Assembly: GCA_964035545.1 (NCBI GenBank)
Contig: CAXIUT010000097.1
Span: 372,001-436,000, forward strand
Reading direction: 5' to 3'
Origin: Bugula neritina
Taxonomy: Eukaryota > Bryozoa > Gymnolaemata > Cheilostomatida > Bugulidae
DNA length: 64,000 nucleotides
The position numbers were made by a program, and so were the translations under genes. How positions within the stretch are numbered: position 1 is the first letter of the stretch; the number at the start of each line of letters is the position of its first letter. The notes beneath the pieces are model-generated. The model was given only the letters and a program-made list of their open reading frames with translations, was not told the origin of the DNA and ran no database searches. This document shows positions 13,747 to 31,400 of this stretch, one piece after another.

Positions 13747-16700
13747 ACTGAAATACACTGCTATATACTGAAATACACTGCAACACACTACAACATACTG
13801 CAACATGCTAAAAGCTGCAACATACTGAAATACACTGCTACATACTGAAATATACTGCAACACATTGCAACATACTGCAACATACTAAAGTATACTGCAA
13901 CATACTGAAATACACTGCAGAATACTGAAATACACTGTAAGATACTGAAATATACTGCAAAATACTGAAATACATTGCTACATACTGAAATATACTGCAA
14001 CACACTGCGACATACTGCAACATACTAAAATAAACTGTAACATATTGAAATACACTGCAACACATTGAAATATATTGCAATGTACCGAAATATATGGTAA
14101 ACTACTGAAATATACTGTCACACATTGAAAAATACTGCAACATACTGAAATATACTGCGACACATTGCAATATACTGTAACATACTGAAATATCCTGTAG
14201 CACACTGAAATACACTGCAACATACTGAAATACACTGTAACATATTGAAATATACTGCAACATACTGAAATACAGTGCTACATACTGAAATATACTGCAA
14301 CATACTGCAACATAGTGAAATTCACTGTAACATACTGAAAAACACTGCAACATACTACAACATATTGAAATACACTGCAACACATTGAAATATACTGCAA
14401 CATACCTAAATATACGGTGATATACCAAAATAAACTGTAACACATTTAAAAATACTGCAACATACTGAAATACACTGCAACACTCTGAAATACACTGCAA
14501 AATACTGTAACACACTGAAATATACTGCAACACACTGCAACATACTGCAACATACTAGAATACACTGTAACATATTGAAATATACTGCAACATACTGAAA
14601 TACACTGCTATATACTGAAATATACTGCAACACACTACAACATACTGCAACATGCTAAAATATACTGCAACATACTGAAATACCCTGCAAAATACTGAAA
14701 TACACTGTAACATACTGAAGTATACTGCAACATACTGAAATACACTGCTACATACTGAAACATACTGCAACACACAGCAACATACTGCAACATACTAAAA
14801 TACACTGTAACATATTGGAATACACTGCAACACATTGAAATATACTGCAAAATACTGAAATACACTGCTGCATACTGAAATTTACTGCGACACACTGCAA
14901 CATACTGAAATATACTGCAAAATACTGAAATACACTGCTATATACTGAAATACACTGCAACACACTACAACATACTGCAACATGCTAAAATATACTGCAA
15001 CATACTGAAATACACTGCAAAATACTGAAATACACTGTAACATACTGAAGTATACTGCAACATACTGAAATACACTGCTACATACTGAAATATACTGCAA
15101 AATACTGAAATACACTGCTATATACTGAAATACACTGCAACACACTACAACATACTGCAACATGCTAAAAGCTGCAACATACTGAAATACACTGCTACAT
15201 ACTGAAATATACTGCAACACACAGCAACTTACTGCAACATACTAAAATATACTGCAACATACTGAAATACACTGCAAAATATTCAAATACACTGTAACAT
15301 ATTGAAATATACTGCAACATACTGAAATACAGTGCTACATACTGAAATATACTGCAACATACTGCAACATAGTGAAATACACTGCAACATACTGCAAGAT
15401 AGTGAAATACACTGTAACATACTGAAATACACCGCAAAAAACTACAACATATTGAAATGCACTGTAACCTATTGAAATACACTGCAACACATTGAAATAT
15501 ACTGCAACATACCTAAATATACGGTAAAATACCAAAATATACTGTAACACATTGAAAAATACTGCAACATACTGAAATACACTGCAACACACCGAAAAAC
15601 ACTGAAATTACTGTAACACACTGAAATATACTGCAAAATACTGAAATATACTGCAAAATACTGAAATACACTGCTACATACTGAAATATACTGCAACACA
15701 CTACAACATACTGCAACATGCTAGTAGCTGCATTATACTGAAATACACTGCTACATACTGAAATATACTGCAAAACACAGCAACATACTGCAACATACTA
15801 AAATATACTGCAACATACTAGAATACACTGTAACATAATGAATTACACTGCAACACATTGAAATATACTGCAAAATACTGAAATACACTGCTATATACTG
15901 AAATATACTGCAACACACTACAACATACTGCAACATGCTAAAATCTACTGCAACGAACTGAAATACCCTGCAAAATACTGAAATACACTGTAAGATACTG
16001 AAATACACTGCTACATACTGAAATATACTGCAACACACTGCAACATACTGCAACATACTAAAATATACTGCAACATACTGAAATACACTGCAGAATACTG
16101 AAATACACTGTAACATACTGAAATATACTGCAAAATACTGAAATACACTGCTACATACTGAAATATACTGCAACACACTGTGACATACTGCAACATACTA
16201 AAATACACTGTAACACATTGAAATACACTGCAACACATTGAAATATACTGCAATGTACCGAAATATATGGTAAACTACTGAAATATACTGTCACACATTG
16301 AAAAATACTGCAACATACTGAAATATACTGCGACACATTGCAATATACTGTAACATACTGAAATATGCTGTAGCACACTGAAATACACTGCAACTCACTG
16401 AAATATACTGCAACATACTGAAATACACTGTAACATATTGAAATATACTGCAACATACTGAAATACACTGCTACATACTAAATTTTACTGCAACATACTG
16501 CAACATAGTGAAATACACTGTAACATACTGAAATACACTGCAACATACTGCAACATATTGAAATAAACTGCAACACATTGAAATATACTGCATTATACCT
16601 AAATATACGGTGATATACCAAAATATACTGTAACACATTTAAAAATACTGCAACATACTGAAATACACTGCAAAAAACTGTAACACACTGAAATAAACTG

Positions 16701-19700
16701 CAACACACTGCAACATACTGCAACATACTAAAATATACTGTAACATATTGAAATAGACTGCAACACATTGAAATATACTGTAAATTACTGAAATACACTG
16801 CTAAATACTGAAATATACTGCAACACACTGCAAGATACTGCAACATACTAAAATATATTGCAACATACTGAAATACACTGCAGAATACTGAAATACACTG
16901 TAACATACTGAAATATACTGCAAAATACTGAAATACACTGCTACATACTGAAATATACTGCAACACACTGCGACATACTGCAACATACTAAATTACACTG
17001 TAACATATTGAAATACACTGCAACACATTGAAATATACTGCAATGTACCGAAATATATGGTCAACTACTGAAATATACTGTCACACATTGCAATATACTC
17101 TAACATACTGAAATATGCTGTAGCACACTGAAATACACTGCAACTCACTGAAATATACTGCAACATACTGAAATACACTGTAACATATTGAAATATACTG
17201 CAACATACTGAAATACAGTGCTACATACTGAAATATACTGCAACATACTGCAACATAGTGAAATACACTGCAACATACTGCAAGATAGTGAAATACACTG
17301 TAACATACTGAATTACACCGCAAAATACTGCAACATATTGAAATGCACTGTAACATATTGAAATACACTGCAACACATTGAAATATACTGCAACATACCT
17401 AAATATACGGTATTATACCAAAATATACTGTAACACATTGAAAAATACTGCAACATACTGAAATACACTGCAACACACCGAAAAACACTGAAAATACTGT
17501 AACACACTGAAATATACTGCAAAATACTGAAATATACTGCAAAATACTGAAATACACTGCTACATACTGAAATATACTGCAACACACCGCAACATACTGC
17601 AACATACTAAAGTATACTGCAACATACTGAAATACACTGCAAAATACTGAAATACACTATAACATACTGAAATATACTGCAACATACTGAAATACACTGC
17701 TACATACTGAAATATACTGCAACACACAGCAACATACTGCAACATACTAAAATACACTGTAACATATTGGAATACCCTGCAACACATTGAAATATACTGC
17801 AACATACCTAAATATACGGTGATATACCAAAATAAACTGTAACACATTTAAAAATACTGCAACATACTGAAATACACTGCAACACTCTGAAATACACTGC
17901 AAAATACTGTAACACACTGAAATATACTGCAACACACTGCAACATACTGCAACATACTAGAATACACTGTAACATATTGAAATATACTGCAATATACTGA
18001 AATACACTGCTATATACCGAAATATACTGCAACACACTACAACATACTGCAACATGCTGAAATATACTGCAACATACTGAAATACCCTGCAAAATGTACT
18101 GAAATACACTGTAACATACTGAAGTATACTGCAACATACTGAAATACACTGCTACATACTGAAATTTACTGCGACACACTGCAACATACTGCAACATACT
18201 AAAATGCACTGTAACATAGTGAAATAGACTGCAACACATTGAAATATACTGCAAAATACTGAAATACACTGCTATATACTGAAATTTACTGCAACACACT
18301 GCAACATACTGCAACATACTAAAATATACTGCAACATACTGAAATACACTGCAAAATATTCAAATACACTGTAACATATTGAAATATACTGCAACATACG
18401 GAAATACAGTGCTACATACTGAAATATACTGCAACATACTGCAACATAGTGAAATACACTGCAACATACTGCAAGATAGCGAAATACACTGTAACATACT
18501 GGAGTATACTGCAACATGCTGAAATACACTGCTACATACTGAAATATACTGCAACACACAGCAACATACTGCAACATACTAAAATACACTGTGACATGTT
18601 GGAATACACTGCAACACATTGAAATATACTGCAAATGACTGAAATACACTGCTACATACTGAAATATACTGCGACACACTGCAACATACTGCAACATACT
18701 AAAATACACTGTAACATATTGAAATAGACTGCAACACAATGAAATATACTGTAAAATACTAAAATACACTGCTAAATACTGAAATATACTGCAACACACT
18801 GCAAGATACTGCAACATACTAAAATATACTGCAACATACTGAAATACACTGCAGAATACTGAAATACACTGTAACATACTGAAATATACTGCAAAATACT
18901 GAAATACACTGCTACATACTGAAATATACTGCAACACACTGCGACATACTGCAACATACTAAAATACACTGTAACATATTGAAATACACTGCAACACATT
19001 GAAATATACTGCAATGTACCGAAATATATGGTAAACTACTGAAATATACTGTCACACATTGAAAAACACTGCAACATACTGAAATATACTGCGACACATT
19101 GCAATATACTGTAACATACTGAAATATGCTGTAGCACACTGAAATACACTGCAACTCACTGAAATATACTGCAACATACTGAAATACACTGTAACATATT
19201 GAAATATACTGCAACATACTGAAATACACTGCTACATACTAAATTTTACTGCAACATACTGCAACATAGTGAAATACACTGTAACATACTGAAATACACT
19301 GCAACATACTGCAACATATTGAAATACACTGCAACACATTGAAATATACTGCATTATACCTGAATATACGGTGATATACCAAAATATACTGTAACACATT
19401 TAAAAATACTGCAACATACTGAAATACACTGCAAAAAACTGTAACACACTGAAATAAACTGCAACACACTGCAACATACTGCAACATACTAAAATATACT
19501 GTAACATATTGAAATAGACTGCAACACATTGAAACATACTGTAAATTACTGAAATACACTGCTAAATACTGAAATATACTGCAACACACTGCAAGATACT
19601 GCAACATACTAAAATATATTGCAACATACTGAAATACACTGCAGAATACTGAAATACACTGTAACATACTGAAATATACTGCAAAATACTGAAATACACA

Positions 19701-20456
19701 GCTACATACTGAAATATACTGCAACACACTGCGACATACTGCAACATACTAAATTACACTGTAACATATTGAAATACACTGCAACACATTGAAATATACT
19801 GCAATGTACCGAAATATATGGTCAACTACTGAAATATACTGTCACACATTGAAAAACACTGCAACATACTGAAATATACTGCGACACATTGCAATATACT
19901 GCAACATACTGAAATACACTGCTACATACTGAAATATACTGCAAAATACTGAAATACACTGCTATATACTGAAATACACTGCAACACACTACAACATACT
20001 GCAACATGCTAAAAGCTGCAACATACTGAAATACACTGCTACATACTGAAATATACTGCAACACACAGCAACTTACTGCAACATACTAAAATATACTGCA
20101 ACATACTGAAATACACTGCAAAATATTCAAATACACTGTAACATATTGAAATATACTGCAACATACTGAAATACAGTGCTACATACTGAAATACACTGCA
20201 ACATACTGCAACATAGTGAAATACACTGCAACATACTGCAAGATAGTGAAATACACTGTAACATACTGAAATACACCGCAAAAAACTACAACATATTGAA
20301 ATGCACTGTAACCTATTGAAATACACTGCAACACATTGAAATATACTGCAACATACCTAGATATACGGTAATATACCAAAATATACTGTAACACATTGAA
20401 AAATACTGCAACATACTGAAATACACTGCAACACACCGAAAAACACTGAAATTACT
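12461..20456. repeat. 7,996-bp tandem duplication, copy 1
   Basis: Every marker here recurs 7,996 bp downstream, and all sampled lines and open-frame translations are the same in the two copies. The join at 20,456/20,457 is recognisable: an ACTGAAATT 9-bp monomer is followed by GTAACATATTG, whereas its relatives near 8,333 and 28,453 continue GTAACACACTG. Length is 801 monomers minus 14 bp, matching four 7-bp, four 9-bp and one 12-bp unit counted inside. An older internal junction near 19,902 separates a stretch shared with the third unit from one that is not. Confidence 0.9.
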
Positions 20457-23400
20457 GTAACATATTGAAATATACTGCAACATACTGAAATACACTGCTA
20501 CATACTAAATTTTACTGCAACATACTGCAACATAGTGAAATACACTGTAACATACTGAAATACACTGCAACATAATGAAATATACTACAACATATTGAAA
20601 TACACTGCAACACATTGAAATATACTGCATTATACCTAAATATACGGTGATATACCAAAATATACTGTAACACATTTAAAAATACTGCAACATACTGAAA
20701 TACACTGCAAAAAACTGTAACACACTGAAATAAACTGCAACACACTGCAACATACTGCAACATACTAAAATATACTGTAACATATTGAAATAGACTGCAA
20801 CACATTGAAATATACTGTAAATTACTGAAATACACTGCTAAATACTGAAATATACTGCAACACACTGCAAGATACTGCAACATACTAAAATATATTGCAA
20901 CATACTGAAATACACTGCAGAATACTGAAATACACTGTAACATACTGAAATATACTGCAAAATACTGAAATACACTGCTACATACTGAAATATACTGCAA
21001 CACACTGCGACATACTGCAACATACTAAATTACACTGTAACATATTGAAATACACTGCAACACATTGAAATATACTGCAATGTACCGAAATATATGGTCA
21101 ACTACTGAAATATACTGTCACACATTGAAAAACACTGCAACATACTGAAATATACTGCGACACATTGCAATATACTCTAACATACTGAAATATGCTGTAG
21201 CACACTGAAATACACTGCAACTCACTGAAATATACTGCAACATACTGAAATACACTGTAACATATTGAAATATACTGCAACATACTGAAATACAGTGCTA
21301 CATACTGAAATATACTGCAACATACTGCAACATAGTGAAATCCACTGCAACATACTGCAAGACAGTGAAATACACTGTAACATACTGAAATACACCCCAA
21401 AATACTACAACATTTTGAAATGCACTGTAACATATTGAAATACACTGCAACACATTGAAATGTACTGCAACATACCTAAATATACGGTAATATACCAAAA
21501 TATACTGTAACACATTGAAAAATACTGCAACATACTGAAATACACTGCAACACACCGAAAAACACTGAAAATACTGTAACACACTGAAATATACTGCAAA
21601 ATACTGAAATATACTGCAACATACTGAAATATACTGCTACATACTGAAATATACTGCAACACACTGCAACATACTGCAACATACTAGAATACACTGTAAC
21701 ATAATGAAATACACTGCAACACATTGAAATATACTGCAAAATACTGAAATACACTGCTATATACTGAAATACACTGCAACACACTACAACATACTGCAAC
21801 ATGCTAAAAGCTGCAACATACTGAAATACACTGCTACATACTGAAATATACTGCAACACATTGCAACATACTGCAACATACTAAAGTATACTGCAACATA
21901 CTGAAATACACTGCAGAATACTGAAATACACTGTAAGATACTGAAATATACTGCAAAATACTGAAATACATTGCTACATACTGAAATATACTGCAACACA
22001 CTGCGACATACTGCAACATACTAAAATAAACTGTAACATATTGAAATACACTGCAACACATTGAAATATATTGCAATGTACCGAAATATATGGTAAACTA
22101 CTGAAATATACTGTCACACATTGAAAAATACTGCAACATACTGAAATATACTGCGACACATTGCAATATACTGTAACATACTGAAATATCCTGTAGCACA
22201 CTGAAATACACTGCAACATACTGAAATACACTGTAACATATTGAAATATACTGCAACATACTGAAATACAGTGCTACATACTGAAATATACTGCAACATA
22301 CTGCAACATAGTGAAATTCACTGTAACATACTGAAAAACACTGCAACATACTACAACATATTGAAATACACTGCAACACATTGAAATATACTGCAACATA
22401 CCTAAATATACGGTGATATACCAAAATAAACTGTAACACATTTAAAAATACTGCAACATACTGAAATACACTGCAACACTCTGAAATACACTGCAAAATA
22501 CTGTAACACACTGAAATATACTGCAACACACTGCAACATACTGCAACATACTAGAATACACTGTAACATATTGAAATATACTGCAACATACTGAAATACA
22601 CTGCTATATACTGAAATATACTGCAACACACTACAACATACTGCAACATGCTAAAATATACTGCAACATACTGAAATACCCTGCAAAATACTGAAATACA
22701 CTGTAACATACTGAAGTATACTGCAACATACTGAAATACACTGCTACATACTGAAACATACTGCAACACACAGCAACATACTGCAACATACTAAAATACA
22801 CTGTAACATATTGGAATACACTGCAACACATTGAAATATACTGCAAAATACTGAAATACACTGCTGCATACTGAAATTTACTGCGACACACTGCAACATA
22901 CTGAAATATACTGCAAAATACTGAAATACACTGCTATATACTGAAATACACTGCAACACACTACAACATACTGCAACATGCTAAAATATACTGCAACATA
23001 CTGAAATACACTGCAAAATACTGAAATACACTGTAACATACTGAAGTATACTGCAACATACTGAAATACACTGCTACATACTGAAATATACTGCAAAATA
23101 CTGAAATACACTGCTATATACTGAAATACACTGCAACACACTACAACATACTGCAACATGCTAAAAGCTGCAACATACTGAAATACACTGCTACATACTG
23201 AAATATACTGCAACACACAGCAACTTACTGCAACATACTAAAATATACTGCAACATACTGAAATACACTGCAAAATATTCAAATACACTGTAACATATTG
23301 AAATATACTGCAACATACTGAAATACAGTGCTACATACTGAAATATACTGCAACATACTGCAACATAGTGAAATACACTGCAACATACTGCAAGATAGTG

Positions 23401-26400
23401 AAATACACTGTAACATACTGAAATACACCGCAAAAAACTACAACATATTGAAATGCACTGTAACCTATTGAAATACACTGCAACACATTGAAATATACTG
23501 CAACATACCTAAATATACGGTAAAATACCAAAATATACTGTAACACATTGAAAAATACTGCAACATACTGAAATACACTGCAACACACCGAAAAACACTG
23601 AAATTACTGTAACACACTGAAATATACTGCAAAATACTGAAATATACTGCAAAATACTGAAATACACTGCTACATACTGAAATATACTGCAACACACTAC
23701 AACATACTGCAACATGCTAGTAGCTGCATTATACTGAAATACACTGCTACATACTGAAATATACTGCAAAACACAGCAACATACTGCAACATACTAAAAT
23801 ATACTGCAACATACTAGAATACACTGTAACATAATGAATTACACTGCAACACATTGAAATATACTGCAAAATACTGAAATACACTGCTATATACTGAAAT
23901 ATACTGCAACACACTACAACATACTGCAACATGCTAAAATCTACTGCAACGAACTGAAATACCCTGCAAAATACTGAAATACACTGTAAGATACTGAAAT
24001 ACACTGCTACATACTGAAATATACTGCAACACACTGCAACATACTGCAACATACTAAAATATACTGCAACATACTGAAATACACTGCAGAATACTGAAAT
24101 ACACTGTAACATACTGAAATATACTGCAAAATACTGAAATACACTGCTACATACTGAAATATACTGCAACACACTGTGACATACTGCAACATACTAAAAT
24201 ACACTGTAACACATTGAAATACACTGCAACACATTGAAATATACTGCAATGTACCGAAATATATGGTAAACTACTGAAATATACTGTCACACATTGAAAA
24301 ATACTGCAACATACTGAAATATACTGCGACACATTGCAATATACTGTAACATACTGAAATATGCTGTAGCACACTGAAATACACTGCAACTCACTGAAAT
24401 ATACTGCAACATACTGAAATACACTGTAACATATTGAAATATACTGCAACATACTGAAATACACTGCTACATACTAAATTTTACTGCAACATACTGCAAC
24501 ATAGTGAAATACACTGTAACATACTGAAATACACTGCAACATACTGCAACATATTGAAATAAACTGCAACACATTGAAATATACTGCATTATACCTAAAT
24601 ATACGGTGATATACCAAAATATACTGTAACACATTTAAAAATACTGCAACATACTGAAATACACTGCAAAAAACTGTAACACACTGAAATAAACTGCAAC
24701 ACACTGCAACATACTGCAACATACTAAAATATACTGTAACATATTGAAATAGACTGCAACACATTGAAATATACTGTAAATTACTGAAATACACTGCTAA
24801 ATACTGAAATATACTGCAACACACTGCAAGATACTGCAACATACTAAAATATATTGCAACATACTGAAATACACTGCAGAATACTGAAATACACTGTAAC
24901 ATACTGAAATATACTGCAAAATACTGAAATACACTGCTACATACTGAAATATACTGCAACACACTGCGACATACTGCAACATACTAAATTACACTGTAAC
25001 ATATTGAAATACACTGCAACACATTGAAATATACTGCAATGTACCGAAATATATGGTCAACTACTGAAATATACTGTCACACATTGCAATATACTCTAAC
25101 ATACTGAAATATGCTGTAGCACACTGAAATACACTGCAACTCACTGAAATATACTGCAACATACTGAAATACACTGTAACATATTGAAATATACTGCAAC
25201 ATACTGAAATACAGTGCTACATACTGAAATATACTGCAACATACTGCAACATAGTGAAATACACTGCAACATACTGCAAGATAGTGAAATACACTGTAAC
25301 ATACTGAATTACACCGCAAAATACTGCAACATATTGAAATGCACTGTAACATATTGAAATACACTGCAACACATTGAAATATACTGCAACATACCTAAAT
25401 ATACGGTATTATACCAAAATATACTGTAACACATTGAAAAATACTGCAACATACTGAAATACACTGCAACACACCGAAAAACACTGAAAATACTGTAACA
25501 CACTGAAATATACTGCAAAATACTGAAATATACTGCAAAATACTGAAATACACTGCTACATACTGAAATATACTGCAACACACCGCAACATACTGCAACA
25601 TACTAAAGTATACTGCAACATACTGAAATACACTGCAAAATACTGAAATACACTATAACATACTGAAATATACTGCAACATACTGAAATACACTGCTACA
25701 TACTGAAATATACTGCAACACACAGCAACATACTGCAACATACTAAAATACACTGTAACATATTGGAATACCCTGCAACACATTGAAATATACTGCAACA
25801 TACCTAAATATACGGTGATATACCAAAATAAACTGTAACACATTTAAAAATACTGCAACATACTGAAATACACTGCAACACTCTGAAATACACTGCAAAA
25901 TACTGTAACACACTGAAATATACTGCAACACACTGCAACATACTGCAACATACTAGAATACACTGTAACATATTGAAATATACTGCAATATACTGAAATA
26001 CACTGCTATATACCGAAATATACTGCAACACACTACAACATACTGCAACATGCTGAAATATACTGCAACATACTGAAATACCCTGCAAAATGTACTGAAA
26101 TACACTGTAACATACTGAAGTATACTGCAACATACTGAAATACACTGCTACATACTGAAATTTACTGCGACACACTGCAACATACTGCAACATACTAAAA
26201 TGCACTGTAACATAGTGAAATAGACTGCAACACATTGAAATATACTGCAAAATACTGAAATACACTGCTATATACTGAAATTTACTGCAACACACTGCAA
26301 CATACTGCAACATACTAAAATATACTGCAACATACTGAAATACACTGCAAAATATTCAAATACACTGTAACATATTGAAATATACTGCAACATACGGAAA

Positions 26401-28452
26401 TACAGTGCTACATACTGAAATATACTGCAACATACTGCAACATAGTGAAATACACTGCAACATACTGCAAGATAGCGAAATACACTGTAACATACTGGAG
26501 TATACTGCAACATGCTGAAATACACTGCTACATACTGAAATATACTGCAACACACAGCAACATACTGCAACATACTAAAATACACTGTGACATGTTGGAA
26601 TACACTGCAACACATTGAAATATACTGCAAATGACTGAAATACACTGCTACATACTGAAATATACTGCGACACACTGCAACATACTGCAACATACTAAAA
26701 TACACTGTAACATATTGAAATAGACTGCAACACAATGAAATATACTGTAAAATACTAAAATACACTGCTAAATACTGAAATATACTGCAACACACTGCAA
26801 GATACTGCAACATACTAAAATATACTGCAACATACTGAAATACACTGCAGAATACTGAAATACACTGTAACATACTGAAATATACTGCAAAATACTGAAA
26901 TACACTGCTACATACTGAAATATACTGCAACACACTGCGACATACTGCAACATACTAAAATACACTGTAACATATTGAAATACACTGCAACACATTGAAA
27001 TATACTGCAATGTACCGAAATATATGGTAAACTACTGAAATATACTGTCACACATTGAAAAACACTGCAACATACTGAAATATACTGCGACACATTGCAA
27101 TATACTGTAACATACTGAAATATGCTGTAGCACACTGAAATACACTGCAACTCACTGAAATATACTGCAACATACTGAAATACACTGTAACATATTGAAA
27201 TATACTGCAACATACTGAAATACACTGCTACATACTAAATTTTACTGCAACATACTGCAACATAGTGAAATACACTGTAACATACTGAAATACACTGCAA
27301 CATACTGCAACATATTGAAATACACTGCAACACATTGAAATATACTGCATTATACCTGAATATACGGTGATATACCAAAATATACTGTAACACATTTAAA
27401 AATACTGCAACATACTGAAATACACTGCAAAAAACTGTAACACACTGAAATAAACTGCAACACACTGCAACATACTGCAACATACTAAAATATACTGTAA
27501 CATATTGAAATAGACTGCAACACATTGAAACATACTGTAAATTACTGAAATACACTGCTAAATACTGAAATATACTGCAACACACTGCAAGATACTGCAA
27601 CATACTAAAATATATTGCAACATACTGAAATACACTGCAGAATACTGAAATACACTGTAACATACTGAAATATACTGCAAAATACTGAAATACACAGCTA
27701 CATACTGAAATATACTGCAACACACTGCGACATACTGCAACATACTAAATTACACTGTAACATATTGAAATACACTGCAACACATTGAAATATACTGCAA
27801 TGTACCGAAATATATGGTCAACTACTGAAATATACTGTCACACATTGAAAAACACTGCAACATACTGAAATATACTGCGACACATTGCAATATACTGCAA
27901 CATACTGAAATACACTGCTACATACTGAAATATACTGCAAAATACTGAAATACACTGCTATATACTGAAATACACTGCAACACACTACAACATACTGCAA
28001 CATGCTAAAAGCTGCAACATACTGAAATACACTGCTACATACTGAAATATACTGCAACACACAGCAACTTACTGCAACATACTAAAATATACTGCAACAT
28101 ACTGAAATACACTGCAAAATATTCAAATACACTGTAACATATTGAAATATACTGCAACATACTGAAATACAGTGCTACATACTGAAATACACTGCAACAT
28201 ACTGCAACATAGTGAAATACACTGCAACATACTGCAAGATAGTGAAATACACTGTAACATACTGAAATACACCGCAAAAAACTACAACATATTGAAATGC
28301 ACTGTAACCTATTGAAATACACTGCAACACATTGAAATATACTGCAACATACCTAGATATACGGTAATATACCAAAATATACTGTAACACATTGAAAAAT
28401 ACTGCAACATACTGAAATACACTGCAACACACCGAAAAACACTGAAATTACT
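20457..28452. repeat. 7,996-bp tandem duplication, copy 2
   Basis: This is a direct, adjacent copy of 12,461-20,456. I found no difference in the stretches compared, including rare variants such as the AATTACACCG monomer and the CACAGCTACAT monomer near 27,692. The near-identity indicates a recent exchange or strong homogenisation. After 28,452 the array continues with the sequence that follows 11,383, so copy 2 rejoins the pre-duplication path. Confidence 0.9.
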
Positions 28453-31400
28453 GTAACACACTGAAATATACTGCAAAATACTGAAATATACTGCAAAATA
28501 CTGAAATACACTGCTACATACTGAAATATTTTGCAACACACTGCAACATACTGCAACATACTAAAGTATACTGCAACATACTGAAATACACTGCAAAATA
28601 CTGAAATACACTATAACATACTGAAATATACTTCAACATACTGAAATATACTGCTACATACTGAAATATACTGCAACACACTGCAACATACTGCAACATA
28701 CTAGAATACACTGTAACATAATGAAATACACTGCAACACATTGAAATATACTGCAAAATACTGAAATACACTGCTATATACTGAAATACACTGCAACACA
28801 CTACAACATACTGCAACATGCTAGTAGCTGCATTATACTGAAATACACTGCTACATACTGAAATATACTGCAAAACACAGCAACATACTGCAACATACTA
28901 AAATATACTGCAACATACTAGAATACACTGTAACATAATGAATTACACTGCAACACATTGAAATATACTGCAAAATACTGAAATACACTGCTATATACTG
29001 AAATATACTGCAACACACTACAACATACTGCAACATGCTAAAATCTACTGCAACGAACTGAAATACCCTGCAAAATACTGAAATACACTGTAAGATACTG
29101 AAATACACTGCTACATACTGAAATATACTGCAACACACTGCAACATACTGCAACATACTAAAATATACTGCAACATACTGAAATACACTGCAGAATACTG
29201 AAATACACTGTAACATACTGAAATATACTGCAAAACACTGAAATACACTGCTACATACTGAAATATACTGCAACACACTGCGACATACTGCAACATACTA
29301 AAATACACTGTAACATATTGAAATACACTGCAACACATTGAAATATACTGCAATGTACCGAAATATATGGTAAACTACTGAAATATACTGTCACACATTG
29401 AAAAATACTGCAACATACTGAAATATACTGCGACACATTGCAATATACTGTAACATACTGAAATATGCTGTAGCACACTGAAATACACTGCAACTCACTG
29501 AAATATACTGCAACATACTGAAATACACTGTAACATATTGAAATATACTGCAACATACTGAAATACACTGCTACATACTAAATTTTACTGCAACATACTG
29601 CAACATAGTGAAATACACTGTAACATACTGAAATACACTGCAACATAATGAAATATACTACAACATATTGAAATACACTGCAACACATTGAAATATACTG
29701 CATTATACCTAAATATACGGTGATATACCAAAATATACTGTAACACATTTAAAAATACTGCAACATACTGAAATACACTGCAAAAAACTGTAACACACTG
29801 AAATAAACTGCAACACACTGCAACATACTGCAACATACTAAAATATACTGTAACATATTGAAATAGACTGCAACACATTGAAATATACTGTAAATTACTG
29901 AAATACACTGCTAAATACTGAAATATACTGCAACACACTGCAAGATACTGCAACATACTAAAATATATTGCAACATACTGAAATACACTGCAGAATACTG
30001 AAATACACTGTAACATACTGAAATATACTGCAAAATACTGAAATACACTGCTACATACTGAAATATACTGCAACACACTGCGACATACTGCAACATACTA
30101 AATTACACTGTAACATATTGAAATACACTGCAACACATTGAAATATACTGCAATGTACCGAAATATATGGTCAACTACTGAAATATACTGTCACACATTG
30201 AAAAACACTGCAACATACTGAAATATACTGCGACACATTGCAATATACTCTAACATACTGAAATATGCTGTAGCACACTGAAATACACTGCAACTCACTG
30301 AAATATACTGCAACATACTGAAATACACTGTAACATATTGAAATATACTGCAACATACTGAAATACAGTGCTACATACTGAAATATACTGCAACATACTG
30401 CAACATAGTGAAATCCACTGCAACATACTGCAAGACAGTGAAATACACTGTAACATACTGAAATACACCCCAAAATACTACAACATTTTGAAATGCACTG
30501 TAACATATTGAAATACACTGCAACACATTGAAATGTACTGCAACATACCTAAATATACGGTAATATACCAAAATATACTGTAACACATTGAAAAATACTG
30601 CAACATACTGAAATACACTGCAACACACCGAAAAACACTGAAAATACTGTAACACACTGAAATATACTGCAAAATACTGAAATATACTGCAACATACTGA
30701 AATATACTGCTACATACTGAAATATACTGCAACACACTGCAACATACTGCAACATACTAGAATACACTGTAACATAATGAAATACACTGCAACACATTGA
30801 AATATACTGCAAAATACTGAAATACACTGCTATATATTGAAATACACTGCAACACACTACAACATACTGCAACATGCTAAAAGCTGCAACATACTGAAAT
30901 ACACTGCTACATACTGAAATATACTGCAACACATTGCAACATACTGCAACATACTAAAGTATACTGCAACATACTGAAATACACTGCAGAATACTGAAAT
31001 ACACTGTAAGATACTGAAATATACTGCAAAATACTGAAATACATTGCTACATACTGAAATATACTGCAACACACTGCGACATACTGCAACATACTAAAAT
31101 AAACTGTAACATATTGAAATACACTGCAACACATTGAAATATATTGCAATGTACCGAAATATATGGTAAACTACTGAAATATACTGTCACACATTGAAAA
31201 ATACTGCAACATACTGAAATATACTGCGACACATTGCAATATACTGTAACATACTGAAATATCCTGTAGCACACTGAAATACACTGCAACATACTGAAAT
31301 ACACTGTAACATATTGAAATATACTGCAACATACTGAAATACAGTGCTACATACTGAAATATACTGCAACATACTGCAACATAGTGAAATTCACTGTAAC

